The notes under the pieces: generated by a model
The model's database searches: none
Told to the model about the DNA's origin: nothing
Seen by the model: the letters and a program-made list of their open reading frames with translations, nothing else
Assembly (NCBI RefSeq): GCF_017813355.1
Contig: NZ_JAGIYZ010000006.1
Coordinates: forward strand, 24,001 to 88,000
Length of the DNA stretch: 64,000 nt
Origin: Roseomonas nitratireducens
GTDB lineage: Bacteria > Pseudomonadota > Alphaproteobacteria > Acetobacterales > Acetobacteraceae
Reading direction: 5' to 3'
In this document: piece after piece, positions 1-8,410 of the stretch
Numbering within the stretch: the first letter of the stretch is position 1
Layout of the letters: each line of letters begins with the position of its first letter
Program-made: the position numbers and the translations under genes

Positions 1-732
1 CCACGGCGGCGTGTCGCCCGTAAGGCCGTAGCGATAGTTCCGTGCCGCAACGGCCGGGATCACTGGCGTAGCGGGCACTGCCTGTCTCTGCGAGGCGGGC
101 GGCTGCGGATAGGCCCAGGCGACGGCCGGCATATAGGGGCGTTCGCCCGAGCGCAGCTCGATCATGTAGATGCGACGGTCGGTGGTGATGACCAGATTGG
201 TCGTGATGTCTGGCCGGGTCGGCTTTACGAGAACATGGACGCGGCGCGTGATCCCCGAGCCGCTCTCGGTGTCGCCGATGATCCAGCGCGCCGTGTCGCC
301 CGCAGCGATCGGGCCGGCGCCAGTCAGGCTTTCGCCGGGTTCCAGCGCGATGTTGGTGATCTGCCCGGGGGCGGCATAGACCTGATAGAGCGCGCCCTCG
401 CTCCACGGATAGATCTGGATCGAGTTGTAATACCCCTCGCGACGTGGCTCGACGCGCGCGGCGGCATTGGCATTCTCAACGCGGGCCGCCGGCGTCCCTG
501 CGGCAGCACCACCGCGCGCGGGCGTCCAGGCGGGCGGTGTGTGAAGCGGCCTTGGTGGCGCCTCCGTGACGGCAGCCGGCACCGGGGGAAGCGGCGGTAC
601 ATCGGCGTCATAACTGATCTGCGGCGGTCGGTTGGTCGCGCAGCCGGCCAGCGCCAATCCGGAGATCAGCAAAAGCGCAGAGCCTGATAGGCGGACGCCA
701 CGGCTCGCGGGTCGGCGGAGATGATCTCTCAT
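1..732 (-). CDS. trbG: TrbG, VirB9-like outer-membrane conjugation protein (3' end missing)
   Basis: This is the VirB9-type component of the mating-pair channel, a periplasmic/outer-membrane protein that forms the core complex with TrbF and TrbI partners. The reading frame stays open from the ATG at 732 to the left edge, giving 244 codons without a stop, so the C-terminus is outside the window. The N-terminus has a hydrophobic segment ending in LALAGC, a lipoprotein lipobox with Cys about residue 32, followed by a Pro-rich linker typical of TrbG. The segment around YYNSIQIYPWSEGALYQVY and the later TTDRRIYMIELRSG match the TrbG/VirB9/CagX domain. The start overlaps the trbF stop in ATGA, so the two are translationally coupled. 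Identification rests on the family motifs and on the conserved trb order. Confidence 0.93.
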   Translation of the reverse strand, partial: MRDHLRRPASRGVRLSGSALLLISGLALAGCATNRPPQISYDADVPPLPPVPAAVTEAPPRPLHTPPAWTPARGGAAAGTPAARVENANAAARVEPRREGYYNSIQIYPWSEGALYQVYAAPGQITNIALEPGESLTGAGPIAAGDTARWIIGDTESGSGITRRVHVLVKPTRPDITTNLVITTDRRIYMIELRSGERPYMPAVAWAYPQPPASQRQAVPATPVIPAVAARNYRYGLTGDTPPW

Positions 733-1418
733 TGCCCCATCTCCCGCGACCAGTTGATGGCGTTGACGTAGATCCCGAGCGGATTGGCCCGCAGCCGCTC
801 TGCATCGCGCGGGGGTTGGATCACGATGGTCAGGATGGCCGTCCAGCGCTGTGTCGTGGAGAGCTGGCCGTTCTCGTACTGGCGTTCGGTCCAGGCGACG
901 CGAAAGCTATCAGGCGACGCGCGGATAACGCTCGACACCTCGATCGATACCTGCTGCTTCCCGACGCGGGTGAACGGATCGTTGGCGCGGGCGAAGTCGT
1001 TGAGGGCCGCCGCGCCGCGATCGGTCGTGAACTCGTAGGCGCGCAGCCAATTCTGCCGCACGACGATGGCGTCGGCGGGGATCGAGCGGACCTGCTCGAT
1101 GAACCGCGCCAGATGCCAGGCCACCTGCGGGTCGGTGGGGCGGTAGTCGGCCTGCGCTGGCGCGACCGCCTGCGCCTGGCCGAGATTGTCGACCTGGACC
1201 ACCCACGGGACGATGGTCCCGCGCGCCGACTGCCAGACCAGCGCGGCGGCGAAGCCGGCGGAGAGGATCAGGCAGCCGAAGGCCATGAGCCGCCAGTTTC
1301 GGGCCTGGACACGCGCTGAACCGATCCGATCGTCCCAGATCTGCGCTGCGCGCTGATACGGCGTCTCGGGCTCGGGCGTTTTGCCATAGTGGGTTGCGGG
1401 TCGCTTGAAGAAGCTCAT
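729..1418 (-). CDS. trbF: TrbF, VirB8-like inner-membrane conjugation protein
   Basis: TrbF is the VirB8-type bitopic inner-membrane protein of the transfer channel. The 229-residue product has a cytoplasmic tail (MSFFKRPATHYGKTPEPETPY), one membrane segment near residues 45-65, and a periplasmic domain with W-x-V-QVDNLGQAQAV and repeated aromatic positions of the VirB8 fold. I chose the ATG at 1418 because it overlaps the trbL stop in ATGA and the protein begins with the usual family N-terminus; upstream in-frame ATGs lie inside trbL. It ends in an ATGA overlap with trbG. Gene order trbL-trbF-trbG is the standard trb arrangement. Confidence 0.94.
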   Translation of the reverse strand: MSFFKRPATHYGKTPEPETPYQRAAQIWDDRIGSARVQARNWRLMAFGCLILSAGFAAALVWQSARGTIVPWVVQVDNLGQAQAVAPAQADYRPTDPQVAWHLARFIEQVRSIPADAIVVRQNWLRAYEFTTDRGAAALNDFARANDPFTRVGKQQVSIEVSSVIRASPDSFRVAWTERQYENGQLSTTQRWTAILTIVIQPPRDAERLRANPLGIYVNAINWSREMGQ

Positions 1419-2764
1419 GTGCGGTCGCCTCCGGAGAGATTGATGGAAGAGCCGCCGCCATGGCTGTCGCCCGATCGGATCGCGTGTGCCGCGAGCGTGA
1501 CGCCGTGGCTCATGGTCTGCCCACGCCGCATGCGCTGCGCCCAAGCCGGCGGGTTGGCGGCAGAGCCTGTCGCAGCTGGTGCGGCCGAACCGGCATCATT
1601 CGCGACCGTTCCCATGCTCGAGGAGCCGCCGGTGGCGCCGAAGCCGCTTTTGACGCCGTCGGCGAAGCTCGAGCGAACGCTTTGCGCGGCCCGGCGCAGC
1701 GGAGAGGCTGCCGCGCCGCCGGCCGCTCGTGCGACGCCGCCGAGGCCGGACGCGACGCCGGCGGCGCCCGACTGGCCGAGGGAACCGAGACTGTAGGCAG
1801 CGGAGGCGGCTCCCGCCGCGCTGGCTCCACCGCGCACGGCGGCGCCGCCGCCGGAAATAGCGCTCGCGCCACCGCGCAGGGCGAGCCCGGCCGCGCCCCC
1901 GGCAGCCATGGCTGCGCCGCCCGCGACGAGGCCGGTGCCGATGGCGGAGCCTGCGCCGAGTTGCGGGCCGCCGGAAACGATGCCGTTGGCGATACCAGGC
2001 CCGAAGATGCCGAGACCAAGAAGCGACAGCGCCGCCAATACGACGGCCATCGCGTCGTCGATGGTCGGTGGCTGGCCGCCGAAGCCTGCCGTGAACTGGC
2101 TGAACAGAGTCGAGCCGATGCCGATGATGACGGCGAGCACCAGCACCTTGATCCCTGACGAGATGACGTTGCCCAGCACGCGCTCGGCCATGAAGGCGGT
2201 CTTTCCGAACAGGCCGAACGGGATCAGGACGAAGCCGGCCAAAGTGGTCAGCTTGAACTCGATCAGCGTGATGAAGAGCTGGATGGCGAGGATGAAGAAG
2301 GCGAGCAGCACCAGCGCCCAGGCGAAGAGCAAGCAGGCGATCTGGATGAAGTTTTCGAAGAAGGCGATCCAGCCCATCAGGTTTGAGATGGATTCGAGCA
2401 GCGGCCTTGCTGCATCGAGACCCGTCTGCGCGACCCGGCCCGGGCGCATCAGGTCCTGGATGGAAAACCCGGTGCCAGACGCCTGAAGTCCGAGGCCGGC
2501 GAAGCTTTCGAAGACGATCCGCGCGAGGTTGTTCCAGTTGCCGATGATGTAGGCGAAGACGCCCACAAACAGCGTTTTCTTCACAAGGCGTGCGATGATG
2601 TCGTCGTCCGCGCCCCAGCTCCAGAACAGGGCGGCCAGCGTGACGTCGATGACGATCAGCGTCGTCGCGATGAACGCCACCTCGCCGCCGAGCAGGCCGA
2701 ACCCGCTGTCGATGTAGGAGGTGAAGACCCCGAGGAAATTGTCGATGACGCCGCTGCCGCCCAT
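1415..2764 (-). CDS. trbL: TrbL, VirB6-like polytopic membrane protein
   Basis: TrbL is the VirB6-like inner-membrane component of the conjugative channel. The 449-residue protein starts with a short amphipathic region and then has about six hydrophobic segments between residues 20 and 260, including long Leu/Ile/Val/Ala runs. The C-terminal 190 residues are a low-complexity Gly/Ala/Ser-rich tail, common in TrbL proteins and here very GC-rich. It lies between trbK and trbF and overlaps trbF by 4 bases. There is no sign of truncation. The tail is the least conserved part and explains the many long spurious frames on the other strand. Confidence 0.93.
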   Translation of the reverse strand: MGGSGVIDNFLGVFTSYIDSGFGLLGGEVAFIATTLIVIDVTLAALFWSWGADDDIIARLVKKTLFVGVFAYIIGNWNNLARIVFESFAGLGLQASGTGFSIQDLMRPGRVAQTGLDAARPLLESISNLMGWIAFFENFIQIACLLFAWALVLLAFFILAIQLFITLIEFKLTTLAGFVLIPFGLFGKTAFMAERVLGNVISSGIKVLVLAVIIGIGSTLFSQFTAGFGGQPPTIDDAMAVVLAALSLLGLGIFGPGIANGIVSGGPQLGAGSAIGTGLVAGGAAMAAGGAAGLALRGGASAISGGGAAVRGGASAAGAASAAYSLGSLGQSGAAGVASGLGGVARAAGGAAASPLRRAAQSVRSSFADGVKSGFGATGGSSSMGTVANDAGSAAPAATGSAANPPAWAQRMRRGQTMSHGVTLAAHAIRSGDSHGGGSSINLSGGDRT

Positions 2765-2767
2765 GGC

Positions 2768-3049
2768 TCACCGCCCTTCGTCGGCGCGTCGCGGCACGGT
2801 GCGGCTGCCAAGGAAACGGTCGCGGGTTTCGGCCCAGATGCGCAGACACTCACTGTCTCTGGCTGCGGCTTCCCCCATCTGCTGGCACCGACGCTGGCCC
2901 TCGCGCAGCGGGTCCTCCGCCTCCTCAAGCACGGGCGTCGGCCGAACCGCTGGCCTATCCTCTTTCCGGGTCATCTCGATCGCCGTTGCGGTGATCGCGA
3001 CGGAGACGAAGATGATTGCGCCCACGCGGGCCAGCGTCTTGCCGTCCAT
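2768..3049 (-). CDS. trbK: TrbK-alt, putative entry-exclusion protein
   Basis: This 93-residue protein has one N-terminal membrane segment (about residues 8-25, VGAIIFVSVAITATAIEM) followed by a charged, Cys-containing periplasmic region with RRCQQMGEAAARDSECLRIWAE. That layout and its place between trbJ and trbL match the alternative TrbK family. Members are annotated as putative entry-exclusion proteins, which would stop transfer between cells already carrying the element. The two Cys residues are spaced as in related proteins and may form a disulfide. It is separated from trbL by only 3 bases and from trbJ by 10, so it is part of the trb operon. The exclusion role is inferred from the family, not visible in the sequence. 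Confidence 0.85.
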   Translation of the reverse strand: MDGKTLARVGAIIFVSVAITATAIEMTRKEDRPAVRPTPVLEEAEDPLREGQRRCQQMGEAAARDSECLRIWAETRDRFLGSRTVPRRADEGR

Positions 3050-3059
3050 CCTGCTGTCC

Positions 3060-3821
3060 TCAGTTGCCGTTCGGGAACATCCGGGCGTTGCCGGGCTGAT
3101 AGCCGGAGCCGGGCGTCAGGAACCGGCGGCGCTGTTCACGGCCTTGTTCGGCGGCTGCGGCGCGCTCGGCATCGACAAGCGCCCGCGCTCGGCCGTTCGC
3201 AGCGACCACGGCGACCAGGTCTGCAAGTTGCTGCGCCTGCAATGCGAGCAACTGGTTGCCGGCCTGGGTTGCCTGAAGCGCGCCGGTCGCACCCTGGCTC
3301 TGCCCGACCAGAGCCGCCATCTCGGCGCGGTTGGTGTCGATATTGCCGACGACACCGGCCTGCACGCGCAGCGCGTCCTGAAGGCCGCCGACCGTGTTCT
3401 GCCAGCGCGATCGTGCATCGGAGACGAGACGCTGATCCGAAGTCGACAGCGAGATGTTGCCGTACTGGCTCTGGAAGGCCTGATCGATCTGTTGCACGTC
3501 GAAGGCGATGCGCTGTGCCTGACCCAGAAGCGCTTGCGTGCGCTGCACCGATTGCTGGAGCTGCTGAAGCGAGGAATAGGGCAGGCTTGCGAGATTTCGG
3601 GCCTGGTTGATCAGCATCTGCGCTTCGTTCTGGAGGCTCTGGATCTGGTTGTTGATCTGCTCGAGCGCCCGCGCAGCCGATAGGACATTCTGGACGTAGT
3701 TGGTCGGATCATAGACCACCCACTGCGCCGCTGCCGGGGTGACGAACACGGGCGAGAAGGCGACGGGCAGCGACAGGATGGTTGCAGCGAACAGCGCAGA
3801 GCGAGAGCGTCGGATCATCAT
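3060..3821 (-). CDS. trbJ: TrbJ, VirB5-like pilus-associated protein
   Basis: TrbJ is the VirB5-type secreted component thought to sit at the pilus tip. The 253-residue product begins with a Sec signal peptide (hydrophobic run after MMIRRSRS, likely cleavage after the AAA before QWVVYDP). The mature part is long, Gln-rich and predicted helical, with many repeats of QxxxxxQ as in TrbJ. The ATG at 3821 overlaps the trbE stop (ATGATGA, with a second possible ATG at 3818). Longer in-frame starts lie within trbE and would place the signal peptide internally, so they were rejected. Confidence 0.92.
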   Translation of the reverse strand: MMIRRSRSALFAATILSLPVAFSPVFVTPAAAQWVVYDPTNYVQNVLSAARALEQINNQIQSLQNEAQMLINQARNLASLPYSSLQQLQQSVQRTQALLGQAQRIAFDVQQIDQAFQSQYGNISLSTSDQRLVSDARSRWQNTVGGLQDALRVQAGVVGNIDTNRAEMAALVGQSQGATGALQATQAGNQLLALQAQQLADLVAVVAANGRARALVDAERAAAAEQGREQRRRFLTPGSGYQPGNARMFPNGN

Positions 3822-6262
3822 GGGTTGGGCTCCAGGTTGGTGAGGTCGGGGATGAGATCGGCAGCCCATCCGATATCGCGGGCGCGCAGCCAGGCGGGCA
3901 GAAAGCCGTCGCGGCCATGCTCGGCGAGGATCGCCTCGATCGCTGCCTGATCAGCTTTCGAGGATGCCGCACAAAGCGCGAGGGCGACTTCGGAGAGCCC
4001 CAGGTCGAACAGCCGGTTGCCGCGCCGCGACTGGCAGTAATAGTCGCGCTTGGGCGTGGCCCGGCCGAGGATCTCGATCTGGCGGTCGTTCAAGCCGAAG
4101 CGCCTGTATATCGCGGTGATCTGCGGTTCGATCGCGCGTTCGTTCGGCAGCAAAAGGCGCGTCTGGCAGCTCTCGATGATGGCCGGAGCGATCGCGCTCC
4201 CATCGATGTCGGCCAACGACTGCGTGGCGAAGACGACGGACGCGTTCTTCTTGCGCAACGTCTTCAGCCATTCGCGCAGTTGCGCCGCGAAGCCCTCGTC
4301 GTCGAGCGCGAGCCAGCCTTCGTCGACGATCAGGAGCGTGGGCCGTCCATCCAGACGGTCGCCGATCCGATGGAAGAGATAGGTGAGGACCGCCGGCGCC
4401 GCGCCGCCGCCGATCAGTCCCTCGGTTTCAAAGGCCTGGACTGCGGCTTCCCCCAGCTGCTCGCCTTCGGCGTCCAGCAGCCGTCCATAGGCACCGCCCA
4501 CGCAATAGGGTCGCAGCGCCTGTTTGAGATCGTTCGACTGGAGGAGGACGGCGAGGCCCGTCAACGTGCGCTCTGGGATCGGCGCGGACGCCAGCGAGGT
4601 CAGCGCCGTCCAGAGATGTTCCTTCACCTCCGGCGTGATCGTGACGCCCTCGCGGGCAAGGATCGCCGCGACCCAGTCGGCTGCCCAGGCACGCTCATGG
4701 GTCTCGTGAACGCGCGCGAGTGGCTGGAGGGAGACCGACGACGCGGCGCCGTCCGTCAGGCTGCCACCGAGGTCGTGCCAATCGCCTCCCATGGCGAGCG
4801 CGGCCGCGCGGATCGAGCCGCCGAAGTCGAAGGCGAAGACTTGGGCGTCCGGATAGCGCCGGAACTGAAGCGCGATGAGCGCGAGCAACACAGACTTGCC
4901 CGCGCCTGTCGGTCCGACCACCAGCGTGTGGCCGACGTCGCCGACATGCAGCGAAAAGCGAAACGGCGTGCTGCCTTCGGTCTTGCCGTAGAGCAGCGGC
5001 GGCGCACCGAAATGCTCGTCCCGTTCCGGCCCGGCCCAGACCGCCGATAGCGGAATCATGTGGGCGAGGTTCAGGGTGGAGATCGGTGGTTGCCGCACGT
5101 TGGCGTAGACGTGGCCGGGCAGCGAACCGAGCCAGGCATCGACGGCGTTGATGGTCTCGGACATCGCGGTAAAGTCGCGGCCCTGGATCACCTTTTCCAC
5201 AAGGCGCAGCTTCTCGTCGGCGGTGCGCGGATCGGCGTCCCAGACGGTGACGGTGGCGGTCACATAGGCCTGACCGGCATAGTCGGCGCCTAGCTCCTGC
5301 AAGGCCATGTCGGCATCGGCCGCCTTGTTCGCAGCGTCCGTGTCGACAAGCGCGGAGGCCTCGTTGGTCATCACCTCCTTCAGGATTGCGGCGATCGACT
5401 TGCGCTTGGCGAACCACTGCCGCCGGATGCGCGTCAGCAGTTTCGTGGCGTCCGTCTTGTCGAGGAGGATCGCCCGCGTGGACCAGCGATAGGGAAAGGC
5501 GAGCCGGTTGAGATCGTCGAGAATCCCTGGCGTCGTCGCCGTCGGAAAGCCGTTGATCGTCAGCACGCGCAGATGGGCGGCGCCGAGCCGCGGCTCGAGG
5601 CCGCCGGTCAGCGGCTCATCGGCGAGAAGCGCATCGAGGTAGAACGGCGTTTCGGGCACGCGGACGCGGTGGCGCTTCGTCGAGACAGTCGAGTGCAGGT
5701 AAGTCAGGGTCTCGGCGTCATCGAGCCACCGGCATTCCGGCATAAAGCCATCGACGAGCTGGAGGACGCGGTTGGTGCGGTCAATGAAGGCCGCGAGGGC
5801 TTCATGGGGATCGACGCCGGACTGTTGGCGACCCTCGTAGAGCCAGGTCTCCGCCCGCGCGGCGTCCTCGGCAGGCGGGAGATAGAGGAAGGTCAGGAAG
5901 TAGCTCGACTCGTAATGCGCGTCCGCTTCCTCGAAGTCGGCCTTGCGCTCTGCATCAAGGAGGGCGGAGGCGGCGTCCGTGAAGCGGCTTGCCGGATAGG
6001 AGGCGGCTTCGTGGCGCTGCGCTTCGACGAAGATCGCCCAGCCCGAGCCCAGACGCCGGAAGGCGTTGTTGAGGCGACTGGCGACGGCCACCAGTTCGGC
6101 GGCCACAGCAGAGTCGAGATCGGGACCACGAAAGCGCGCGCTACGCTCGAAGCTGCCATCCTTGTTGAGCACAACCCCTTCGCCGACCAGCGCCGCCCAG
6201 GGCAGGAAATCAGCAAGGCGGGTCGCGGTTCGGCGATATTCGGCGAGGTTCATCATGGCCAT
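3818..6262 (-). CDS. trbE: TrbE, VirB4-family conjugation ATPase
   Basis: TrbE is the VirB4-type AAA+ ATPase that energises channel and pilus assembly at the inner membrane. The 814-residue protein is full length for the family. It has a CagE/TrbE/VirB4 N-terminal domain in the first 400 residues, a Walker A motif GPTGAGKS at about 450-457, and a Walker B region ending LLIVDEGW near 640. A later FATQSLADIDGS segment matches the conserved sensor region. The first ATG at 6262 lies 4 bases after the trbD stop. The in-frame ATG at 6256 has a GAGG about 7 bases upstream and is an equally good start. Confidence 0.95.
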   Translation of the reverse strand: MAMMNLAEYRRTATRLADFLPWAALVGEGVVLNKDGSFERSARFRGPDLDSAVAAELVAVASRLNNAFRRLGSGWAIFVEAQRHEAASYPASRFTDAASALLDAERKADFEEADAHYESSYFLTFLYLPPAEDAARAETWLYEGRQQSGVDPHEALAAFIDRTNRVLQLVDGFMPECRWLDDAETLTYLHSTVSTKRHRVRVPETPFYLDALLADEPLTGGLEPRLGAAHLRVLTINGFPTATTPGILDDLNRLAFPYRWSTRAILLDKTDATKLLTRIRRQWFAKRKSIAAILKEVMTNEASALVDTDAANKAADADMALQELGADYAGQAYVTATVTVWDADPRTADEKLRLVEKVIQGRDFTAMSETINAVDAWLGSLPGHVYANVRQPPISTLNLAHMIPLSAVWAGPERDEHFGAPPLLYGKTEGSTPFRFSLHVGDVGHTLVVGPTGAGKSVLLALIALQFRRYPDAQVFAFDFGGSIRAAALAMGGDWHDLGGSLTDGAASSVSLQPLARVHETHERAWAADWVAAILAREGVTITPEVKEHLWTALTSLASAPIPERTLTGLAVLLQSNDLKQALRPYCVGGAYGRLLDAEGEQLGEAAVQAFETEGLIGGGAAPAVLTYLFHRIGDRLDGRPTLLIVDEGWLALDDEGFAAQLREWLKTLRKKNASVVFATQSLADIDGSAIAPAIIESCQTRLLLPNERAIEPQITAIYRRFGLNDRQIEILGRATPKRDYYCQSRRGNRLFDLGLSEVALALCAASSKADQAAIEAILAEHGRDGFLPAWLRARDIGWAADLIPDLTNLEPNP

Positions 6263-6265
6263 GCC

Positions 6266-6547
6266 TCAGACCGTGAGATGGCCCGGAATGCGCAGATGCC
6301 GGCGGCCGACTTCGACAAAGAGCGGATCGCGCTTTGCTGCCCAGACGGCGGCGAAATGGCCGATCGCCCAGATGAGGAGACCAACCAGCCATAGCCGCAA
6401 GCCGAGACCGACAGCGCCGGCGAGCGTGCCGTTCATGATGGCGATGCTGCGCGGTGCGCCGCCCAGCAGGATGTGCTCGGTCAGCGCGCGGTGGACCGGA
6501 ACCGAGAAGCCCGCGACCTCATCGGGATGATGCAGGAGGCCCGCCAT
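6266..6547 (-). CDS. trbD: TrbD, VirB3-like inner-membrane protein
   Basis: This 93-residue protein matches TrbD/VirB3: a short N-terminal region with VPVHRALTEHILLGGAPR, then two hydrophobic segments at about residues 36-52 and 54-70, then a short basic tail. VirB3 proteins work next to the VirB4 ATPase, and here trbE follows at once. The ATG at 6547 overlaps the trbC stop (ATGA). A longer reading frame upstream of 6547 runs antiparallel to nothing useful and out of frame through trbC, so the short form is the real gene. Confidence 0.93.
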   Translation of the reverse strand: MAGLLHHPDEVAGFSVPVHRALTEHILLGGAPRSIAIMNGTLAGAVGLGLRLWLVGLLIWAIGHFAAVWAAKRDPLFVEVGRRHLRIPGHLTV

Positions 6548-6879
6548 CAGACGAGCGCCCCGCCGCCGAACGAGAAGAACGACAGGAAGAAGCTGGAGGC
6601 CGCGAAGGCGATCGACAGGCCGAAGACGATCTGGATGAGGCGCCGAAATCCTCCGCTCGTGTCGCCGAATGCCAGCGTCAGGCCGGTGACGATGATGATG
6701 ATCACCGCGATGATCTTGGCGACTGGCCCCTCGATCGACTGGAGGATGGACTGCAGTGGCGCTTCCCAGGGCATCGAGGAGCCCGATGCATGGGCGGCGG
6801 GCGCCAGAAGAAAGCTCAGGGTCAGCGCAGTGGTGGCGGTCGCGAGGCGCTGATGGCCGCGCGCGATATGTCGGATCAT
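6547..6879 (-). CDS. trbC: TrbC, VirB2-like pilin precursor
   Basis: TrbC is the conjugative pilin. The 110-residue precursor has a signal peptide ([12 protein letters not shown] then a hydrophobic run to AAHASG) and two hydrophobic helices at about residues 55-70 and 85-100, with a polar loop GDTSGGFRR between them. These are the normal VirB2/TrbC features. It overlaps trbB upstream by 4 bases and trbD downstream by 3, so it is translated as part of the same message. Whether it is cyclised, as in RP4, cannot be told from the sequence. Confidence 0.93.
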   Translation of the reverse strand: MIRHIARGHQRLATATTALTLSFLLAPAAHASGSSMPWEAPLQSILQSIEGPVAKIIAVIIIIVTGLTLAFGDTSGGFRRLIQIVFGLSIAFAASSFFLSFFSFGGGALV

Positions 6880-7865
6880 GCGGGTTCTCCTTGTGGGTCG
6901 GGAGGCTGGGTTGCGGGGGAAAGGCGGTAGTCGGTGTCCGTCCCGAGCCCTTCGACGCGGGCGAGTTCGGCAAGACGCCGCGCAGCGCCGCGGCCGGAGA
7001 GCACGGCCACCAGATCGATGGTCTCGGCGATGAGCGCCCGGGGGACGGTGACGACAGCTTCCTGGATGAGCTGCTCGAGGCGGCGTAGCGCGCCGAGTGC
7101 GGTGCCGGCGTGGATCGTGCCGATCCCGCCGGGATGGCCGGTGCCCCAGGCCTTCAGGAGATCGAGCGCCTCGGCCCCACGCACTTCACCGATCGGGATC
7201 CGATCCGGCCGCAGCCGCAGCGAGGAGCGCACCAGGTCTGACAGCGTCGCGACACCGTCCTTGGTGCGCATGGCGACGATGTTCTGCGCCCTGCATTGCA
7301 GCTCGCGGGTGTCTTCGATGACGATGACGCGGTCAGTAGTCTTCGCGACCTCGGCCAGCAGGGCGTTGGTCAGCGTGGTCTTGCCGGTGCTGGTTCCGCC
7401 GGCGACGAGGATGTTGGCGCGCGCTGCGACCGCCTGCCGGAGGATGACGGCCTGCTCCGCCGTCATGATGCCGGCGGCGACATAGTCGTCGAGCGTGAAG
7501 ACGGCGACCGCGGGCTTGCGGATCGCGAAGACCGGTGCCGTTACGACCGGCGGCAGCAGGCCTTCGAAGCGCTCGCCGGTTTCGGGGAGCTCGGCCGAGA
7601 CGCGCGGTCGACGGTCATGTACCTCGACGCCGACATGATGGGCGACGAGGCGGATGATGCGTTCGCCATCGGCCGCCGAAAGCTGTTCCCCCGTATCGGA
7701 CAGGCCGTCAGAGAGCCGGTCGACCCAGAGCCGTCCATCGGGGTTGAGCATGACCTCGACGATCGCGGGGTCTTCAAGGAATCGGGCGACCGCAGGCCCC
7801 AGCGCGGTGCGCAACATGCGTGCGCCGCGTGAGGCTGCTTCCGATTGCTGATGGTTGACCGCCAC
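6876..7865 (-). CDS. trbB: TrbB, VirB11-family secretion ATPase
   Basis: TrbB is the hexameric VirB11-like ATPase at the cytoplasmic face of the transfer channel. The 329-residue protein has the N-terminal domain ([16 protein letters not shown]), Walker A GGTSTGKT at 156-163, an Asp box VIEDTRELQ near 182-190, Walker B-like [11 protein letters not shown] at 225-235 and the His box [11 protein letters not shown]. It is the first gene of the trb operon. The start shown is a GTG at 7865; an in-frame ATG at 7817 (MLRTALG) is possible but would remove a charged leader that homologues keep. An imperfectly understood 300-base promoter region separates it from the divergent hipB. Confidence 0.94.
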   Translation of the reverse strand: MAVNHQQSEAASRGARMLRTALGPAVARFLEDPAIVEVMLNPDGRLWVDRLSDGLSDTGEQLSAADGERIIRLVAHHVGVEVHDRRPRVSAELPETGERFEGLLPPVVTAPVFAIRKPAVAVFTLDDYVAAGIMTAEQAVILRQAVAARANILVAGGTSTGKTTLTNALLAEVAKTTDRVIVIEDTRELQCRAQNIVAMRTKDGVATLSDLVRSSLRLRPDRIPIGEVRGAEALDLLKAWGTGHPGGIGTIHAGTALGALRRLEQLIQEAVVTVPRALIAETIDLVAVLSGRGAARRLAELARVEGLGTDTDYRLSPATQPPDPQGEPA

Positions 7866-7941
7866 GTCGTCCCCGTTCGCTTGCGGGCCCGCGCGATGCG
7901 CGGCCCTGGATCGGGGATGAGTAAGAAAGGCAGGAATTGGG

Positions 7942-7956
7942 GCGTTGCAACAACGC
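7942..7956. promoter_or_regulatory. 15-bp perfect palindrome upstream of trbB
   Basis: The sequence GCGTTGCAACAACGC is a perfect inverted repeat (6-bp arms, 3-bp centre) about 80 bases upstream of the trbB start. Its place ahead of the trb operon suggests an operator. No binding protein can be assigned, and chance occurrence cannot be excluded. Confidence 0.35.
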
Positions 7957-8049
7957 TCAAGGGGTCATCGTACTGTGGCGAAGAAAGACAGGTGATCGGC
8001 GGACCGGCGTCGAGCCACAGCAGCGTCTGAGGCTTCCGATGAGTCCATT

Positions 8050-8063
8050 TTCCCGAGCGGGAA
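8050..8063. promoter_or_regulatory. HipB-type operator O1
   Basis: TTCCCGAGCGGGAA is a perfect 14-bp palindrome. The same sequence recurs at 8100-8113, and a degenerate copy lies at 8148-8163. Centre-to-centre spacing is 50 and 49 bases, close to a whole number of helical turns, so the three sites face the same side of the DNA. The likely ligand is the HipB-like protein encoded just downstream. Confidence 0.7.
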
Positions 8064-8098
8064 TAATTCAGGTGCGGGAGCCACCCCCAAGCGCAGGC

Positions 8099-8114
8099 TT
8101 TCCCGAGCGGGAAA
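8099..8114. promoter_or_regulatory. HipB-type operator O2
   Basis: TTTCCCGAGCGGGAAA is a perfect 16-bp palindrome whose core is identical to the copy at 8050. It is the best-matched of the three sites. It sits about 60 bases upstream of the hipB start, where the promoter would be expected. Confidence 0.72.
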
Positions 8115-8147
8115 TTCTGATAGACATTCTTCAGGAATCCATGATAC

Positions 8148-8163
8148 TTTCCCGTTCGGTAAA
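8148..8163. promoter_or_regulatory. HipB-type operator O3, overlapping the translation start region
   Basis: TTTCCCGTTCGGTAAA keeps 14 of 16 positions of the O2 palindrome pattern outside the centre and ends 4 bases before the hipB ATG. A repressor here would block transcription and cover the ribosome-binding region. No strong Shine-Dalgarno is visible, which may mean a leaderless or weakly translated antitoxin message. Confidence 0.62.
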
Positions 8164-8167
8164 TATC

Positions 8168-8410
8168 ATGGCCAGACGCAACCTCACCACCGCCGAGATC
8201 GGCGACATCGTCCGAACCACCCGCAAGGCCGCTGGCCTGCGGCAGGACGAGCTTGCGGGTGCAGCGGGCGTCGGCCTGCGCTTCATCGTCGATCTCGAGG
8301 CCGGCAAGCCGACCGCGCAGATCGGCAAGACGCTTCAGGTCCTGGCGGCGCTCGGATGCTCACTCGATATCACACCGCCGCCCGACACCAAAGGAGCGCG
8401 CAAGGCATGA
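8168..8410 (+). CDS. hipB: HipB-like antitoxin, XRE-family regulator
   Basis: This 80-residue protein is a single helix-turn-helix domain. The XRE signature runs through TRKAAGLRQDELAGAAGVG (two helices and turn) to FIVDLEAGKPTAQIGKTLQVL, as in HipB antitoxins. HipB neutralises the HipA kinase and represses its own operon. The ATG at 8168 was chosen because it starts exactly at the family N-terminus and lies just after the third operator; longer in-frame starts would cross all three palindromes. The stop overlaps the hipA start in ATGA, so antitoxin and toxin are translationally coupled. Confidence 0.9.
   Translation: MARRNLTTAEIGDIVRTTRKAAGLRQDELAGAAGVGLRFIVDLEAGKPTAQIGKTLQVLAALGCSLDITPPPDTKGARKA

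Noticed and set aside
3782-5050. A 422-codon plus-strand frame inside trbE
   Set aside because: Shadow of the intact TrbE ATPase; no motif and unusual Arg/Gly-rich composition.
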